A stretch of 64,000 nucleotides of DNA from Saprospiraceae bacterium (GTDB lineage: Bacteria > Bacteroidota > Bacteroidia > Chitinophagales > Saprospiraceae), in assembly GCA_016715405.1 (NCBI GenBank), contig JADKAE010000002.1:434001-498000 (forward strand). The letters are read 5' to 3'. The translations under genes were made by a program, and so were the position numbers. Positions 1 through 8,551 of the stretch are shown here, one piece after another; position 1 is the first letter of the stretch, and each line of letters opens with the position of its first letter. Below the pieces are notes generated by a model, which was not told the DNA's origin, ran no database searches, and was given only the letters and a program-made list of their open reading frames with translations.

Positions 1-1
1 C

Positions 2-946
2 CAGCCCCAGGAACTGGAATGTCACTTTTACAACCCAGGCATTTCTATTGATACAAACCTTCAGCCCGAAGGAAATCTGGAAAGCCTGGCTTGCCCCTGT
101 GTGCAACCGGCCTACCTCACCCGCAACCAATGGTGCCCCGCCGGCAATTGTCCGCCCAATCCAGATCCAAGCATTACTTCGGTCAAACACCTCATCGTAC
201 ACCATTCTGCAGGCGCCAATTCGTCTTCCGACTGGCCGGCGGTGGTGCGCTCGATCTGGGATTTCCACGTAAATGGCAACGGCTGGGCGGATGTCGGCTA
301 CAACTGGCTGATAGACCCCAACGGACAGGTATACGAAGGCCGCGGCGACAATATCCTGGGCGCCCATTTTTGCGGTACCAATAGCTTTACGATGGGCGTT
401 TGTATGCTGGGCACTTTTACTTCCGTAACGCCCGCAACTAACGCCGTCAATAGCCTCCAATCCCTGCTGGCCTGGAAAAGCTGCGATTCAGGCCTATTGC
501 CCTTCGACAGTGCCTTCCACGCTCCCTCGGGGTTAGTGCTCGACCGCATCGGCGGCCACCGCGACGGCTGCGCCACAGAGTGCCCCGGCACAATGCTTTA
601 TGCGATGCTGCCTGCTATTCGCAGTAATGTTTCGCAGTATATTGACAACGATTGCACTACGGTTTCAGCCTTTGACCCTGCCCTAAATGAATTTTCAGTG
701 AATATATCTCCAAATCCTGCTAATTCCAGCGTTACTTTTACCATTAAAAACCGGCTCGAAGGAGAAGTAGAAGTGGCGATGCTTGACATGAGCTCGCGGC
801 CTATCCTGGCGCCGCGTCGAATATTCAAATCGGGCCTCGAAATGCAACATACTTTTCCCGTCGACCAGTTGCAGCCTGGCATTTATTACATCCAATTGCG
901 CATGGCCGGGCATACGGGACTTTTCAAAGTACTCATTCAGCCGTGA
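2..946 (+). CDS. PGRP-type N-acetylmuramoyl-L-alanine amidase with T9SS sorting domain (5' partial)
   Basis: The frame is open from base 2, so the true start lies left of the window. A GTG at 101 is only an internal codon. The visible 314 residues hold a peptidoglycan-recognition/amidase_2 domain: HLIVHHSAG at the first strand, YNWLID and YEGRGDN in the core, and GGHRDG plus TECPG near its end. These provide the His, His and Cys zinc ligands of catalytically active members, which cut the bond between muramic acid and L-alanine. The last ~85 residues (VNISPNPANSSV onward, ending in GIYYIQL...KVLIQP) are a type A T9SS C-terminal domain, so the protein is inferred to be exported through the outer membrane. 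It could act on the cell's own wall or on other bacteria. Domain calls are firm; biological role is inference. Confidence 0.9.
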   Translation, partial: QPQELECHFYNPGISIDTNLQPEGNLESLACPCVQPAYLTRNQWCPAGNCPPNPDPSITSVKHLIVHHSAGANSSSDWPAVVRSIWDFHVNGNGWADVGYNWLIDPNGQVYEGRGDNILGAHFCGTNSFTMGVCMLGTFTSVTPATNAVNSLQSLLAWKSCDSGLLPFDSAFHAPSGLVLDRIGGHRDGCATECPGTMLYAMLPAIRSNVSQYIDNDCTTVSAFDPALNEFSVNISPNPANSSVTFTIKNRLEGEVEVAMLDMSSRPILAPRRIFKSGLEMQHTFPVDQLQPGIYYIQLRMAGHTGLFKVLIQP

Positions 947-987
947 AATCCTGATACGCAGGAAGGTGCCTGGCAGGCTTAGAAGGA

Positions 988-1018
988 GGGTGAGAGAGTG
1001 AGAGGGTGAGAGTGTGGG
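988..1018 (+). repeat. 8-bp tandem purine-rich array
   Basis: Three imperfect copies of an 8-bp word (GAGAGAGT, GAGAGGGT, GAGAGTGT) follow the amidase stop. There is no facing inverted arm. It resembles in style the other word arrays of this window. Confidence 0.5.
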
Positions 1019-1086
1019 ATTTTTTTTATGTTCTTCAGGCAACTTCTTACCTTGGAATAGCACCAATCAGGCTATAAAATCGATCA

Positions 1087-1626
1087 TTGGATCCTGGCGA
1101 TCAATATCTGCTACAGGGTTGCCGCAAAGGAAATGCGAAGGCCCAGAAGTCGCTGTACGAAAAGTACAAGACGACCATGTTTCGCCTATGCCTGCGTTAT
1201 GCGGGCAACAAAGAAGAAGCCGAGGATCTTTTGCAGGATGGATTCATCAAGGTTTTTGCCGATTTACACCAATTTAAAGGCGAAGGTCCTTTGGGCGCCT
1301 GGATCAGACGGGTGATACTCAACGTGGTATTACAGCATTTGCGCCGGCAAAAATTGGTCACCGTGAGCCGGGAAGTACCTGAAGAAGCCGACGAAGAGCA
1401 AGATGAATCACCTTTTCCCCTCGACGCCCAGGTCTTGACGATTTTATTGCAACAATTACCCGTCGGGTATCGCACCGTACTTAACTTATTCGTACTCGAA
1501 AACTATTCCCACGCCGACATTGCTGCCAGTCTGGGAATTAGCGTCAATACCTCCAAAACCCAATTGCTAAAAGCTAAAAAAATGCTCCGAAAACTGGTAG
1601 CCTGCAGGCTGGCAGATAAAACATGA
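1087..1626 (+). CDS. ECF-type RNA polymerase sigma factor
   Basis: 179 residues with sigma-70 region 2 (SLYEKYKTTMFRLCLRY, then EEAEDLLQDGFIKVF) and region 4 (LPVGYRTVLNLFVLE, then HADIAASLGISVNTSKTQLLKAKKMLRK), the layout of extracytoplasmic-function sigma factors that direct RNA polymerase to a small regulon. An in-frame TAA lies at 1075-1077 and no ATG is available before the conserved region, so a TTG start at 1087 is used. The next gene starts 3 bp after its stop and has an anti-sigma-like N-terminus, which suggests that it controls this factor. Signal and regulon are unknown. Confidence 0.88.
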   Translation: MDPGDQYLLQGCRKGNAKAQKSLYEKYKTTMFRLCLRYAGNKEEAEDLLQDGFIKVFADLHQFKGEGPLGAWIRRVILNVVLQHLRRQKLVTVSREVPEEADEEQDESPFPLDAQVLTILLQQLPVGYRTVLNLFVLENYSHADIAASLGISVNTSKTQLLKAKKMLRKLVACRLADKT

Positions 1627-1629
1627 GAG

Positions 1630-2927
1630 ATGAGAGAAGAAGATTGGATTAAAGCTGCTAATGCCGAGACACCCCAGGCCGGGGGCGGCTGGGATAGCCC
1701 CTCCGGAGAGGTTTGGGCAGGCATCCAGGCTGCCTTGCAACAGCGCAGGCGCCGCCGCATGTTGTTCTGGTGGTGGCTGGGGGCAGGAGTCACGGCTTTG
1801 GCGCTGCTGGCCTGGGTTTTGCATAGGCCGGAACCCGGAATAGTCGCCACGCTTTCCGACCAAAAATCATCTACTGTACAAGCACCCCCAGAGGAATCTA
1901 TCAGACTCTCAGACTCTCAGTCTAATGTCGCCAACTTAAGCTTCAAAGAGAGGCGCATGTTTACTAAACTTCCAAAGTTTAGTAAACATAGAACGCTTAA
2001 GTTGACGACATTAGACTCTCAGACTGTTAGTATTCTCCCAGACTATCCGGCTGTTAGACTATCAGCTTCAGAACAAGCAACAGAACTTCCCAAAAAAACA
2101 CCTGTACTACTGGAAAACCCGCCGCCGGCTATACCGGCTGTGACAAATAGCGTTATTCGCACACCCCGTTGGTGGGCTGGTATATCGGGCGCCTATCCCT
2201 TGCAGGCGGATTTATTGGCTGGGCAAAGCGAAATTCCTGCATACGCCGTTTTACAAGAAAAATTATCTCGCCGCCGCGATTGGAGTGCCCGACTGGGCCT
2301 TGATCACCGCAAATGGCGCTTTTATACAGGCGTGGGAATGTACAATTTGGATTTACGCACGCAACTAAGCACCCGCCTATTGTACGATCCGCAGCTTGAA
2401 CGGCCTGCTTCCGATAACACGGTAGAGAGTACCTATGCGTTTAGCATGCCCTCTGGGTATGGCCGGATTGATTGCGAAGTTGATTTTTTCAGGAGCAGCG
2501 ACAGGCCCGTCACGCCTGGCAGGGCGGTGCCCGTGCGCATCGAAAACCGGCAGCAATTGCAAATGATACAGGTACCGCTGGGCATTAATTACCGGCTGGC
2601 GCGTTGGGGAGCATTTTCAGCCAGGGTAGGTGGCGGGCTCTCCGCTAACTGGATCGTCGATCGCGATATGGAAATAAATGCGGCTTCTCGATTAGAGGGC
2701 CTCAACCTTCGGCGTGTGCGCCGACTGGCCAGTTCCGGCAATCGAGTAGAACCCGCCACCTGAGCGGTTGGCTGGAGGCTTCTGCCGGCTGGGCATTTAG
2801 CCCTTCGATTGAGTTGGCGGTGCAAACTTCATGGCATCAAACGCTTACGCCGTTAGCGAGTTTTGGGGATGGGAACGCCAAAGCCAGGCATGTAGCGGTA
2901 GGGGGAGGTATTTATTATAAATTCTAA
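1630..2927 (+). CDS. Anti-sigma-like single-pass protein with C-terminal beta-barrel-like domain (frameshifted)
   Basis: The N-terminus has a short acidic, Trp-rich cytoplasmic segment, then a basic stretch (QRRRRR) and one membrane helix near residues 39-60. The periplasmic part ends in a domain with alternating aromatic strands (KWRFYTGVGMYNL, LGINYRLARWGAFSARVGGG) like Bacteroidota porin-family barrels. The initial frame stops at 2763. The next frame carries the natural end (WLEASAGWAF to GGGIYYKF) with stop at 2925-2927, so one indel lies between about 2650 and 2755. The linker (about residues 90-145) is built from an inserted word array and hairpin. It is 3 bp from the ECF gene and probably regulates it; the anti-sigma role is inferred from position and topology. 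Confidence 0.65.
1901..2068. repeat. 8-bp word array with nested hairpin inside a coding sequence
   Basis: AGACTCTC-type 8-bp words flank a large inverted repeat on both sides. The outer arms are 1921-1941 and 1995-2015 (21 bp, one mismatch). The inner perfect arms are 1957-1971 and 1975-1989 (15 bp) with a 3-bp loop. The whole unit is in frame within the linker of the anti-sigma-like gene. It is the only array in the window that lies well inside a gene. Confidence 0.8.
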
Positions 2928-3030
2928 ATAAAATTCATCTCTTTCCCAGGCAACTTCACCCCCATTTTCGCACCATACCGGGCATAGAAAATTTCGTAAT
3001 TCTTATAAAAAATCAAAAACGCGATAACAG

Positions 3031-3777
3031 ATGAAAAAAATGCTCGTAATGCTCTCGCTGGCTTTGCTGGCTGCTTGCAACAGCAACGACCAAAGCGCTA
3101 TTACCGATGATGAATTGATCATGTCGATTGCCGGCGCCGACGACCTCCGCGCTGTCGATGTAGCCGAACTGCCCGTGGTTATCACCGATTTTACCACCGA
3201 ACAGTTTTTTGACTCGTTTATTGAAGAAGCTAATCTGGCCGTCGGACGCGGCTACGAATTGCTGTTGGGTAGCGGCGATTTGCTGTATTTCACTACCGAA
3301 GGCCGGCCCTTATTCATTCGTCGCTGGCAAGAGTTGAGCCGCTTGCGGGTATGGAATTCGCCTTGTGTTCGACCGTTTGCACAACTCGGACAGGTAGTGC
3401 GCCCTGCGCAGTTGCCGGCAACTATTGGCGAATACGTAGGCGCCAACTATCCCAACTACGAAATCCTGCGGGCTAAATTGATCAATGGGGAATACTACGT
3501 AGGCATTAGCCGCGGTATCGTGCTCAAATTCGACAGCGCCGGCAATTTCATCGAGGAAGTATCGCCGTTCCAGGAAACGCGTTGCGCTTGCCAGCCGGTG
3601 AATTACGATGCGCTACCTGCAGCAGTAGTGGAGTACCTCAACGCCAATTTCCCTGAAGCCGATTTCGCCCGCGCCTGCGCGCGCGAAAATCGCCTGTTGG
3701 TGTTGTTGACCAACGAAAATGGGCGTATTATTCTGGTATTCGGAAGAGATGGTGCGTTTTTATTCCAACGCGGATAA
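3031..3777 (+). CDS. PepSY-like lipoprotein
   Basis: 248 residues. The start MKKMLVMLSLALLAACNSND is a lipoprotein signal peptide with lipobox LAAC, so the protein is predicted to be lipid-anchored in the envelope. Two repeats of the type LPATIGEYVGANYPNYEI / LPAAVVEYLNANFPEADF followed by short strands (YYVGISRGIVLKFDSAGNFIEE; RLLVLLTNENGRIILVFGRDGAFL) match PepSY-like domains common in Bacteroidota. No catalytic site is visible. Function unknown; a binding or inhibitory role is only a guess. Confidence 0.75.
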   Translation: MKKMLVMLSLALLAACNSNDQSAITDDELIMSIAGADDLRAVDVAELPVVITDFTTEQFFDSFIEEANLAVGRGYELLLGSGDLLYFTTEGRPLFIRRWQELSRLRVWNSPCVRPFAQLGQVVRPAQLPATIGEYVGANYPNYEILRAKLINGEYYVGISRGIVLKFDSAGNFIEEVSPFQETRCACQPVNYDALPAAVVEYLNANFPEADFARACARENRLLVLLTNENGRIILVFGRDGAFLFQRG

Positions 3778-3785
3778 TTATAACG

Positions 3786-3867
3786 ACGTAGGGGTAGGCC
3801 TCGCGCCTACCCCTACGTTCGCGCCTACCGCGATGCCGCGGATGCGCGGCGTTCCTGCGCCGGGGGC
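3786..3867. repeat. Two GC-rich palindromes, possible bidirectional terminator
   Basis: A perfect 13-bp stem (CGTAGGGGTAGGC with its complement, 5-bp loop) occupies about 3787-3817. A second hairpin with GGATGCGC arms spans about 3839-3874. They lie between two convergent genes, and the second one encodes the last residues and stop of the TPR gene on the minus strand. Confidence 0.65.
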
Positions 3868-4799
3868 GCATCCGAAGATTGTGCGGAGTCGAGCAACAGC
3901 ATAATATCGGCGTCGGTGATATTTCCTTCGCCATCGGGGATGTGAATGGCAGATTGTAGCGCTTTGATAGCCTCTGCCTTATCACCGGTGGCCAGCAGCG
4001 CCTGGCCGTAGTTGTACCAGGCTTTGCGACGCCATTTATAATTGGAATCAAATGGCGAAAATTCGCGTTGCGTCACCAGTTTGAGCTCGGCTACAGCATT
4101 GGCGTATTCCTGTAATTTGAGATGACACTCGGCCTTTACCCGTCGCGCCTTCCAATAAATAGGCTGGAGGGGATCGAGGTTTTTATGCGCCTTTTCCAGG
4201 TCGGGTATGGCGCCGGCAAAATCGTTTTGTCCAATGCGCACAAAAGCGCGCCCAAAATAAGCGTCGGCTTTATTCGGGTTGATATCTATACTTTTAGAAT
4301 AATCGTAGAGAGCGTCGGCGTAATTGCGCAGGCGCAGGTTGATAAATCCGCGGCGTTCGTAGGCCAGCGCATGACGCTCAAATTTTTCGATGGCTTTGCT
4401 CAGCGCCTCTTTAGCCTCGTCTTCCATCCCTGCCTCCATCAATTCGCGGCCTTTGATAAAAGCCTGCACGGCTATCTTGTCGCTTTGCGGTTCGATCATC
4501 ATCTGGCTGATAATCTTGCCGTTGTCGGTCATCCAGGCACTCAGGTCGCCGGCGATGGCAAACTGGGCAACCTGTTCGAGCAGACTAACCGTATTGCGCC
4601 ATGTCTTCTCGCTGACCTGCGTGATGAAACGCGGAATATCGAGCGAAGTCGTAGTCTCGAAGAAGATATCCTCGCTCTTGAAAATGATGTCGAGTTTGTA
4701 ATAGTTCTCACGACGATGCTCGTAGAACTTGAGTACCTGCTCGAAGCTACGCGCACTGCCGAACTCTAGCCGACCGGAAAAAATGGATTTATATATCAT
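3825..4799 (-). CDS. Tetratricopeptide repeat protein
   Basis: 324 residues, no signal peptide. Residues ~110-290 form TPR helices (ALAYERRGFINLRLRNYADA, then KADAYFGRAFVRIGQNDFAGAI, then KAWYNYGQALLATGDKAEAI). The N-terminal ~100 residues are not recognised. The final residues (SSDAPPAQERRASAASR) are encoded by the palindromic repeat at the 3' end, so that tail is unlikely to matter. Probably a cytoplasmic scaffold; partner unknown. Confidence 0.75.
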   Translation of the reverse strand: MIYKSIFSGRLEFGSARSFEQVLKFYEHRRENYYKLDIIFKSEDIFFETTTSLDIPRFITQVSEKTWRNTVSLLEQVAQFAIAGDLSAWMTDNGKIISQMMIEPQSDKIAVQAFIKGRELMEAGMEDEAKEALSKAIEKFERHALAYERRGFINLRLRNYADALYDYSKSIDINPNKADAYFGRAFVRIGQNDFAGAIPDLEKAHKNLDPLQPIYWKARRVKAECHLKLQEYANAVAELKLVTQREFSPFDSNYKWRRKAWYNYGQALLATGDKAEAIKALQSAIHIPDGEGNITDADIMLLLDSAQSSDAPPAQERRASAASR

Positions 4800-5288
4800 A
4801 ACGCCGCTGTTTTATCACAATAAGCAACTTGTGACCTCGATTCGGGCCGGCACGCATCATTAGCGGGCCAAAGCTCGACGGTCGCCAGGCCAAAAGGTCG
4901 TCGTGTTTGGAAACCCCATGCATTGGCGCACAGTGGCCAAAATTGCAATACAAGATTGCGCTAGTTAGTGGATTCCGTGGTTTTCTATAGTAGTATCAGT
5001 ACAGGTCAAAGGGCTGCATTAGAACATGCAGTTAGTCCAGTCATTGTGTGTAATAAGAGAGTAACTCCAAATATAACTCAATGTTTTCACATTGTAAAGT
5101 TTTTTTGTGGAAAACTTACAAAAAAACTTGAATAACAACCTGTTACAAGGCAGGTGGAATTGCCGGCCTTAGGTTGATTATTTGGCGAAATATAGAAGTA
5201 AACAAATAAAGGTTGGGCGACATAGTGTTGTATAGCCAATAAAATATCAACTATTGCGCTGGCTTTTAGTCAATCGTTCCGGCTATTT
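4800..5288. other. 490-bp gap without a recognised gene
   Basis: No convincing ORF on either strand. The gap contains a 12-bp perfect inverted repeat at 5097-5108 and 5118-5129 (AAGTTTTTTTGT and its complement, 9-bp loop). Its left part must carry the upstream region of the TPR gene. Nothing else is recognised. Confidence 0.5.
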
Positions 5289-5882
5289 TTATTTGTGATT
5301 CCTCAAACGCAATATCTCTTCTACTTCCTGCAGGCGATATCCTTTGGCGGCCAGCAATACCATGAAATGAAAGAGCAAGTCGGCGGCTTCGCCCAGGAAG
5401 AGCGCCTTGTCGTCGTCTTTGGCTCCTATGATCAATTCGACGGCTTCCTCCCCCACCTTTTGGGCTATTTTGTTGATGCCTTTCTGAAAAAGCGAGCTGG
5501 TATAAGAGCCTTCCAACGGGTACAACTGCCTCTGCTGTACAATGCGCTCGAGTACCTGCAAAAAGTTATCTGACCTGTTGTCTTCACCAAAACAAGTATC
5601 AGCGCCGGTATGACACACCGGGCCCTGGGGATGGGCTTTTATCAATAGCGTATCGGCATCGCAGTCGACGGCTATACTCACTACGTGCAGGGTGTGGCCC
5701 GAGGTTTCCCCTTTGGTCCACAAGCGTTGTTTGGACCGGCTGTAGAAGGTGACCAGGCCACCCGTACGCGTTTGTTCCAAAGCCTCTTCGTTCATATACC
5801 CCAGCATGAGCACTTTACCGCTGGTAGCATCTTGTACTATCGCGGGAACGAGCCCCCCATTTTTTTGAAAATCGATTGTCAT
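5289..5882 (-). CDS. hisI: Phosphoribosyl-AMP cyclohydrolase / phosphoribosyl-ATP pyrophosphatase (HisIE)
   Basis: Bifunctional histidine-biosynthesis enzyme for steps 2 and 3. The N-terminal HisI part (residues ~1-105) carries the metal-site motifs DCDAD and CHTG. The C-terminal HisE part (~110-197) has the helical pyrophosphohydrolase signature GEEAVELIIGAKD. Start is the ATG at 5882 (MTIDFQKNGG). The frame stays open upstream, but that stretch encodes a repeat element (5892-5963) and no family residues. It lies downstream of hisF on the same strand with an 82-bp gap occupied by that repeat. Confidence 0.95.
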   Translation of the reverse strand: MTIDFQKNGGLVPAIVQDATSGKVLMLGYMNEEALEQTRTGGLVTFYSRSKQRLWTKGETSGHTLHVVSIAVDCDADTLLIKAHPQGPVCHTGADTCFGEDNRSDNFLQVLERIVQQRQLYPLEGSYTSSLFQKGINKIAQKVGEEAVELIIGAKDDDKALFLGEAADLLFHFMVLLAAKGYRLQEVEEILRLRNHK

Positions 5883-5891
5883 TTGTATTAT

Positions 5892-5963
5892 GTTAGAAAC
5901 GCAAAATCTTGCGTCTGTACTCAACCCGCCTCCCTCGCCCCCTCGCCAAATCGCCCCCTCCCC
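5892..5963 (-). repeat. Composite repeat: 8-bp CGA-word array plus degraded GTAGAGACGC palindrome
   Basis: On the minus strand GGGGGCGA / TTTGGCGA / GGGGGCGA-type words (about 5929-5963) are followed by a degraded copy of the GTAGAGACGC palindrome (5892-5920). The same order recurs at 61532-61637. It separates hisF from hisIE. Confidence 0.75.
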
Positions 5964-5964
5964 T

Positions 5965-6717
5965 TCACCGCATCTCAACGCCCTGGCTGTGCAAATAGTT
6001 CTTCAGCTGAGGAATGGGTATTTCGCCAAAATGAAAAATACTGGCAGCGAGGGCGGCGTCGGCATGACCGGCGGTGAAGACGTCGAGGAAGTGGGACATC
6101 GAGCCGGCGCCACCGGAGGCAATGACGGGAATGCGCACCGATTGCGACACCGCCGCGGTAATATCGCAGGCGAAGCCTTGTTTGACGCCGTCGTGGTCCA
6201 TCGACGTAAAAAGGATTTCGCCGGCCCCGCGGCTCTCGGCTTCTTTCACCCAATCGAGCAAGCGGATAGCCGTGGGTACGCGGCCGCCGTTGAGATAAAC
6301 GAACCAATCGCCTTCGTGAAAGCGGGCATCGACGGCCAGCACTACAAATTGACTGCCGAAGTGGAGGGCCAGTTCTTCAATGAGTTGGGGGCTGCGCACT
6401 GCTGCCGAGTTAATAGAAATTTTGTCGGCGCCGGCGTCGAGCAGCGCTTCCACATCGGCCAGCGAGCCGATACCCCCGCCGATGGTGAAGGGTATATTGA
6501 GGTGCCGGGCGATGCGCCGGGCCAGCTCGCTCATGGTTTTGCGCTTTTCGTGGGTAGCCGTGATATCCAGAAAAACCAGTTCGTCGGCGCCCTCCTCGCT
6601 GTAGCGGGCGCCGAGCTCGACGGGGTCGCCGGCGTCGCGCAGGTTGACAAAGTTGACGCCCTTCACGGTGCGGCCGTCCATGATATCAAGACAGGGTATG
6701 ATGCGTTTAGCTAGCAT
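5965..6717 (-). CDS. hisF: Imidazole glycerol phosphate synthase cyclase subunit HisF
   Basis: 250 residues, the usual length. It is a (beta/alpha)8 barrel with both catalytic aspartates visible (PCLDIMDG near residue 11 and LAVDAR near 130) and the phosphate-binding FTIGGGIGS and ASGGAGS loops. With HisH glutaminase it converts PRFAR and ammonia to IGP and AICAR. The partner gene hisH is not adjacent; it lies at 58721 on the other strand. hisIE follows in the same direction. Confidence 0.97.
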   Translation of the reverse strand: MLAKRIIPCLDIMDGRTVKGVNFVNLRDAGDPVELGARYSEEGADELVFLDITATHEKRKTMSELARRIARHLNIPFTIGGGIGSLADVEALLDAGADKISINSAAVRSPQLIEELALHFGSQFVVLAVDARFHEGDWFVYLNGGRVPTAIRLLDWVKEAESRGAGEILFTSMDHDGVKQGFACDITAAVSQSVRIPVIASGGAGSMSHFLDVFTAGHADAALAASIFHFGEIPIPQLKNYLHSQGVEMR

Positions 6718-6731
6718 AACAGGCTTTAGCG

Positions 6732-7622
6732 TCAGGTTTTTTTGGTCTGCATACGCCTTACCAGCGGGTAGCTGAATACGACGAGGGTAATAATGGCCAC
6801 GCCCCAGTAAAAATTGGGCGCCAGTTCTTTGTGTTCCTGTAGTAGCAGCCAGGCCAGCGCAATGCCATAGACGGGCTCCATGCTTACCGCCAGGTTGGCA
6901 CTAAAAGCCGACAAGTGGCGCAACGAGCGCAAGGCCAACACATACGCCAATGTAGTACACAGCAAGGCCAATACCAACAGGTAAAACCAATCGAGTGGAG
7001 AAGGCCACCAGGCCAGTGGTTCGCTACTGGTGAGCAACACGGCGGGCAATACGAGGCTGATAAACAACCAGGCGCTGCTCAGTTCAATAAAAGTGACGCG
7101 CCGCGCGTCTTTGTTGCCCAGCAATTTTTTATTGAGCGTGGCGAATAAGGCGGCAAGCAATGCCGAGACCAACGCGACGATGATCCCAACTACTTTCGAT
7201 TCTCCGGCGCTATTGACAATAAGCGCCATACCCGGAATAATGAGTATGCCCAATGCCAGCTCGTACCCTTTGATGCGCTGCCGCAGCAATGCAGGCTCGA
7301 GGAGCGCTGTAAAAAACGAGGTAGTAGCCATGCAGATAAGGGTAATGGAAGCATTCGAGAGCTTGATAGCGCCGTAAAAAGTGAGCCAGTGCACGCCCAC
7401 AACGACACCCACACCCGCATACTGAAGCCGCTCCCGGGGTGAAATGCCTTGAAACACTTTGCCGGCGCCGATGATAAGCAACAGGCTGACACTTGTGATC
7501 AACACCCGCCACCATACCAGTGTGACCGCAGGCAGCTCGATGAGTTTGCCCAAAATAGCTGTAAAGCCGAAGAGCAACACCGCTATGTGCAATTCTATAT
7601 ACGATTTTTGGACTGGCGTCAT
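6732..7622 (-). CDS. EamA/DMT-family transporter
   Basis: About 296 residues with ten hydrophobic segments and two EamA repeats, typical of drug/metabolite transporters in the inner membrane. The second half contains the usual ALRSLRHLSAFSANLAVSMEPV stretch before the last helices. The ATG at 7622 (MTPVQKSY) is preferred over the TTG at 7646. Only 14 bp separate it from hisF, so the two may be co-transcribed. Substrate unknown; amino acid or metabolite export is typical of the family. Confidence 0.85.
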   Translation of the reverse strand: MTPVQKSYIELHIAVLLFGFTAILGKLIELPAVTLVWWRVLITSVSLLLIIGAGKVFQGISPRERLQYAGVGVVVGVHWLTFYGAIKLSNASITLICMATTSFFTALLEPALLRQRIKGYELALGILIIPGMALIVNSAGESKVVGIIVALVSALLAALFATLNKKLLGNKDARRVTFIELSSAWLFISLVLPAVLLTSSEPLAWWPSPLDWFYLLVLALLCTTLAYVLALRSLRHLSAFSANLAVSMEPVYGIALAWLLLQEHKELAPNFYWGVAIITLVVFSYPLVRRMQTKKT

Positions 7623-7734
7623 CGGCTTGGTGGCATTTCGCAACAAAACAACAAAATTGTCGCATAGTTCTTCCTCTTTTTATGAACAATTATGCGTTGT
7701 TACCTATTTATGTTTTTTAATAAAAAAATGAGCT

Positions 7735-8203
7735 ATGCACTTACAAATTGGCGATCAGGCGCCACCCTTCAAGCTTTATTCTACCGACAAAACGGAAGTA
7801 ACACTGAAGACTACAAAGGTAAAAACGTCGTTTTGTTGTTTTCCCGATGGCATTTACCAATGTGTGCACCCAGGAATTGTGCAGTATGCGGGATAATATC
7901 GGCGATTACGAGAGACTCCAGGCGCAAATTCTGGCGATATCTGTCGACTCGCCGTTTACACTCAAAAAATTCAAAGAAGATCAGGGATTGAATTTCCCAC
8001 TCCTGTCCGATTTTAATAAAGAAGTATCAACTACTTATGGCGCTTTATACGAAGAATTTGTGTTGGGATTGCGCGGGGTTTCTAAGCGCTCTGCCTTTGT
8101 AATTGACAAAGATGGTATCGTACAGTACGCCGAAGTCTTGGATTCTGCCGGAAATTTGCCTAATTTTGAAGCGATAAACGGAACTTTATCGCAATTAAAT
8201 TGA
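7735..8203 (+). CDS. Peroxiredoxin of the AhpC/TSA (Bcp/PrxQ-like) family (two frameshifts)
   Basis: Read as one gene through two lost bases, near 7820 (CTGAAG|GAC, a G missing) and near 7842 (a T missing in TTTTT). The repaired protein of ~156 residues runs MHLQIGDQAPPFKLYSTD, then DYKGKNVVLLFF, then MAFTNVCTQELCSM. The peroxidatic Cys sits in TNVCT, with a second Cys five residues later as in Bcp/PrxQ enzymes. It should reduce hydroperoxides in the cytoplasm with thioredoxin. Divergent from the transporter gene. Confidence 0.85.
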
Positions 8204-8242
8204 TTTTTGCGTTATAAGTTTCAATAACGCAATTACACGATC

Positions 8243-8548
8243 ATGCTGCACGGCCATACCAAGGAAGAAAAGGAGGACGTGCTGTTGGAAGAGGACATTT
8301 CCGACAGCGATATGGGATCGATGGCGCAGCTTATAGTCTACAACGACGACGTAAATACTTTTGAGTGGGTCATCCAGTGCTTTATCGAAGTCTTGCGCCA
8401 CACTACGGAGCAAGCGGAGCAATTGGCCCTGCTTATTCATTTTAAGGGAAAGGCCACGGTAAAAACAGCTTCAAAAAGAGAGCTGATGCCTAAAAAAGAA
8501 GCCCTGATTGACCGTGGCCTTTCCGCTGTTATCGAAGAAGGAGGGTAA
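8243..8548 (+). CDS. clpS: ATP-dependent Clp protease adaptor ClpS
   Basis: 101 residues. The core LIVYNDDVNTFEWVI, the helix HTTEQAEQLALLIHFKGKA and the tail ALIDRGLSAVIEE are diagnostic of ClpS, which binds N-degron substrates and hands them to ClpAP-type proteases. The next gene, aat, starts 3 bp after the stop. Coupling of the N-degron recognition factor with the enzyme that makes N-degrons supports one N-end-rule operon. Confidence 0.95.
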   Translation: MLHGHTKEEKEDVLLEEDISDSDMGSMAQLIVYNDDVNTFEWVIQCFIEVLRHTTEQAEQLALLIHFKGKATVKTASKRELMPKKEALIDRGLSAVIEEGG

Positions 8549-8551
8549 TCC

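Noticed and set aside
5883..5978. N-terminal extension of HisIE
   Set aside because: It only translates a repeat element; family sequence starts at MTIDF.
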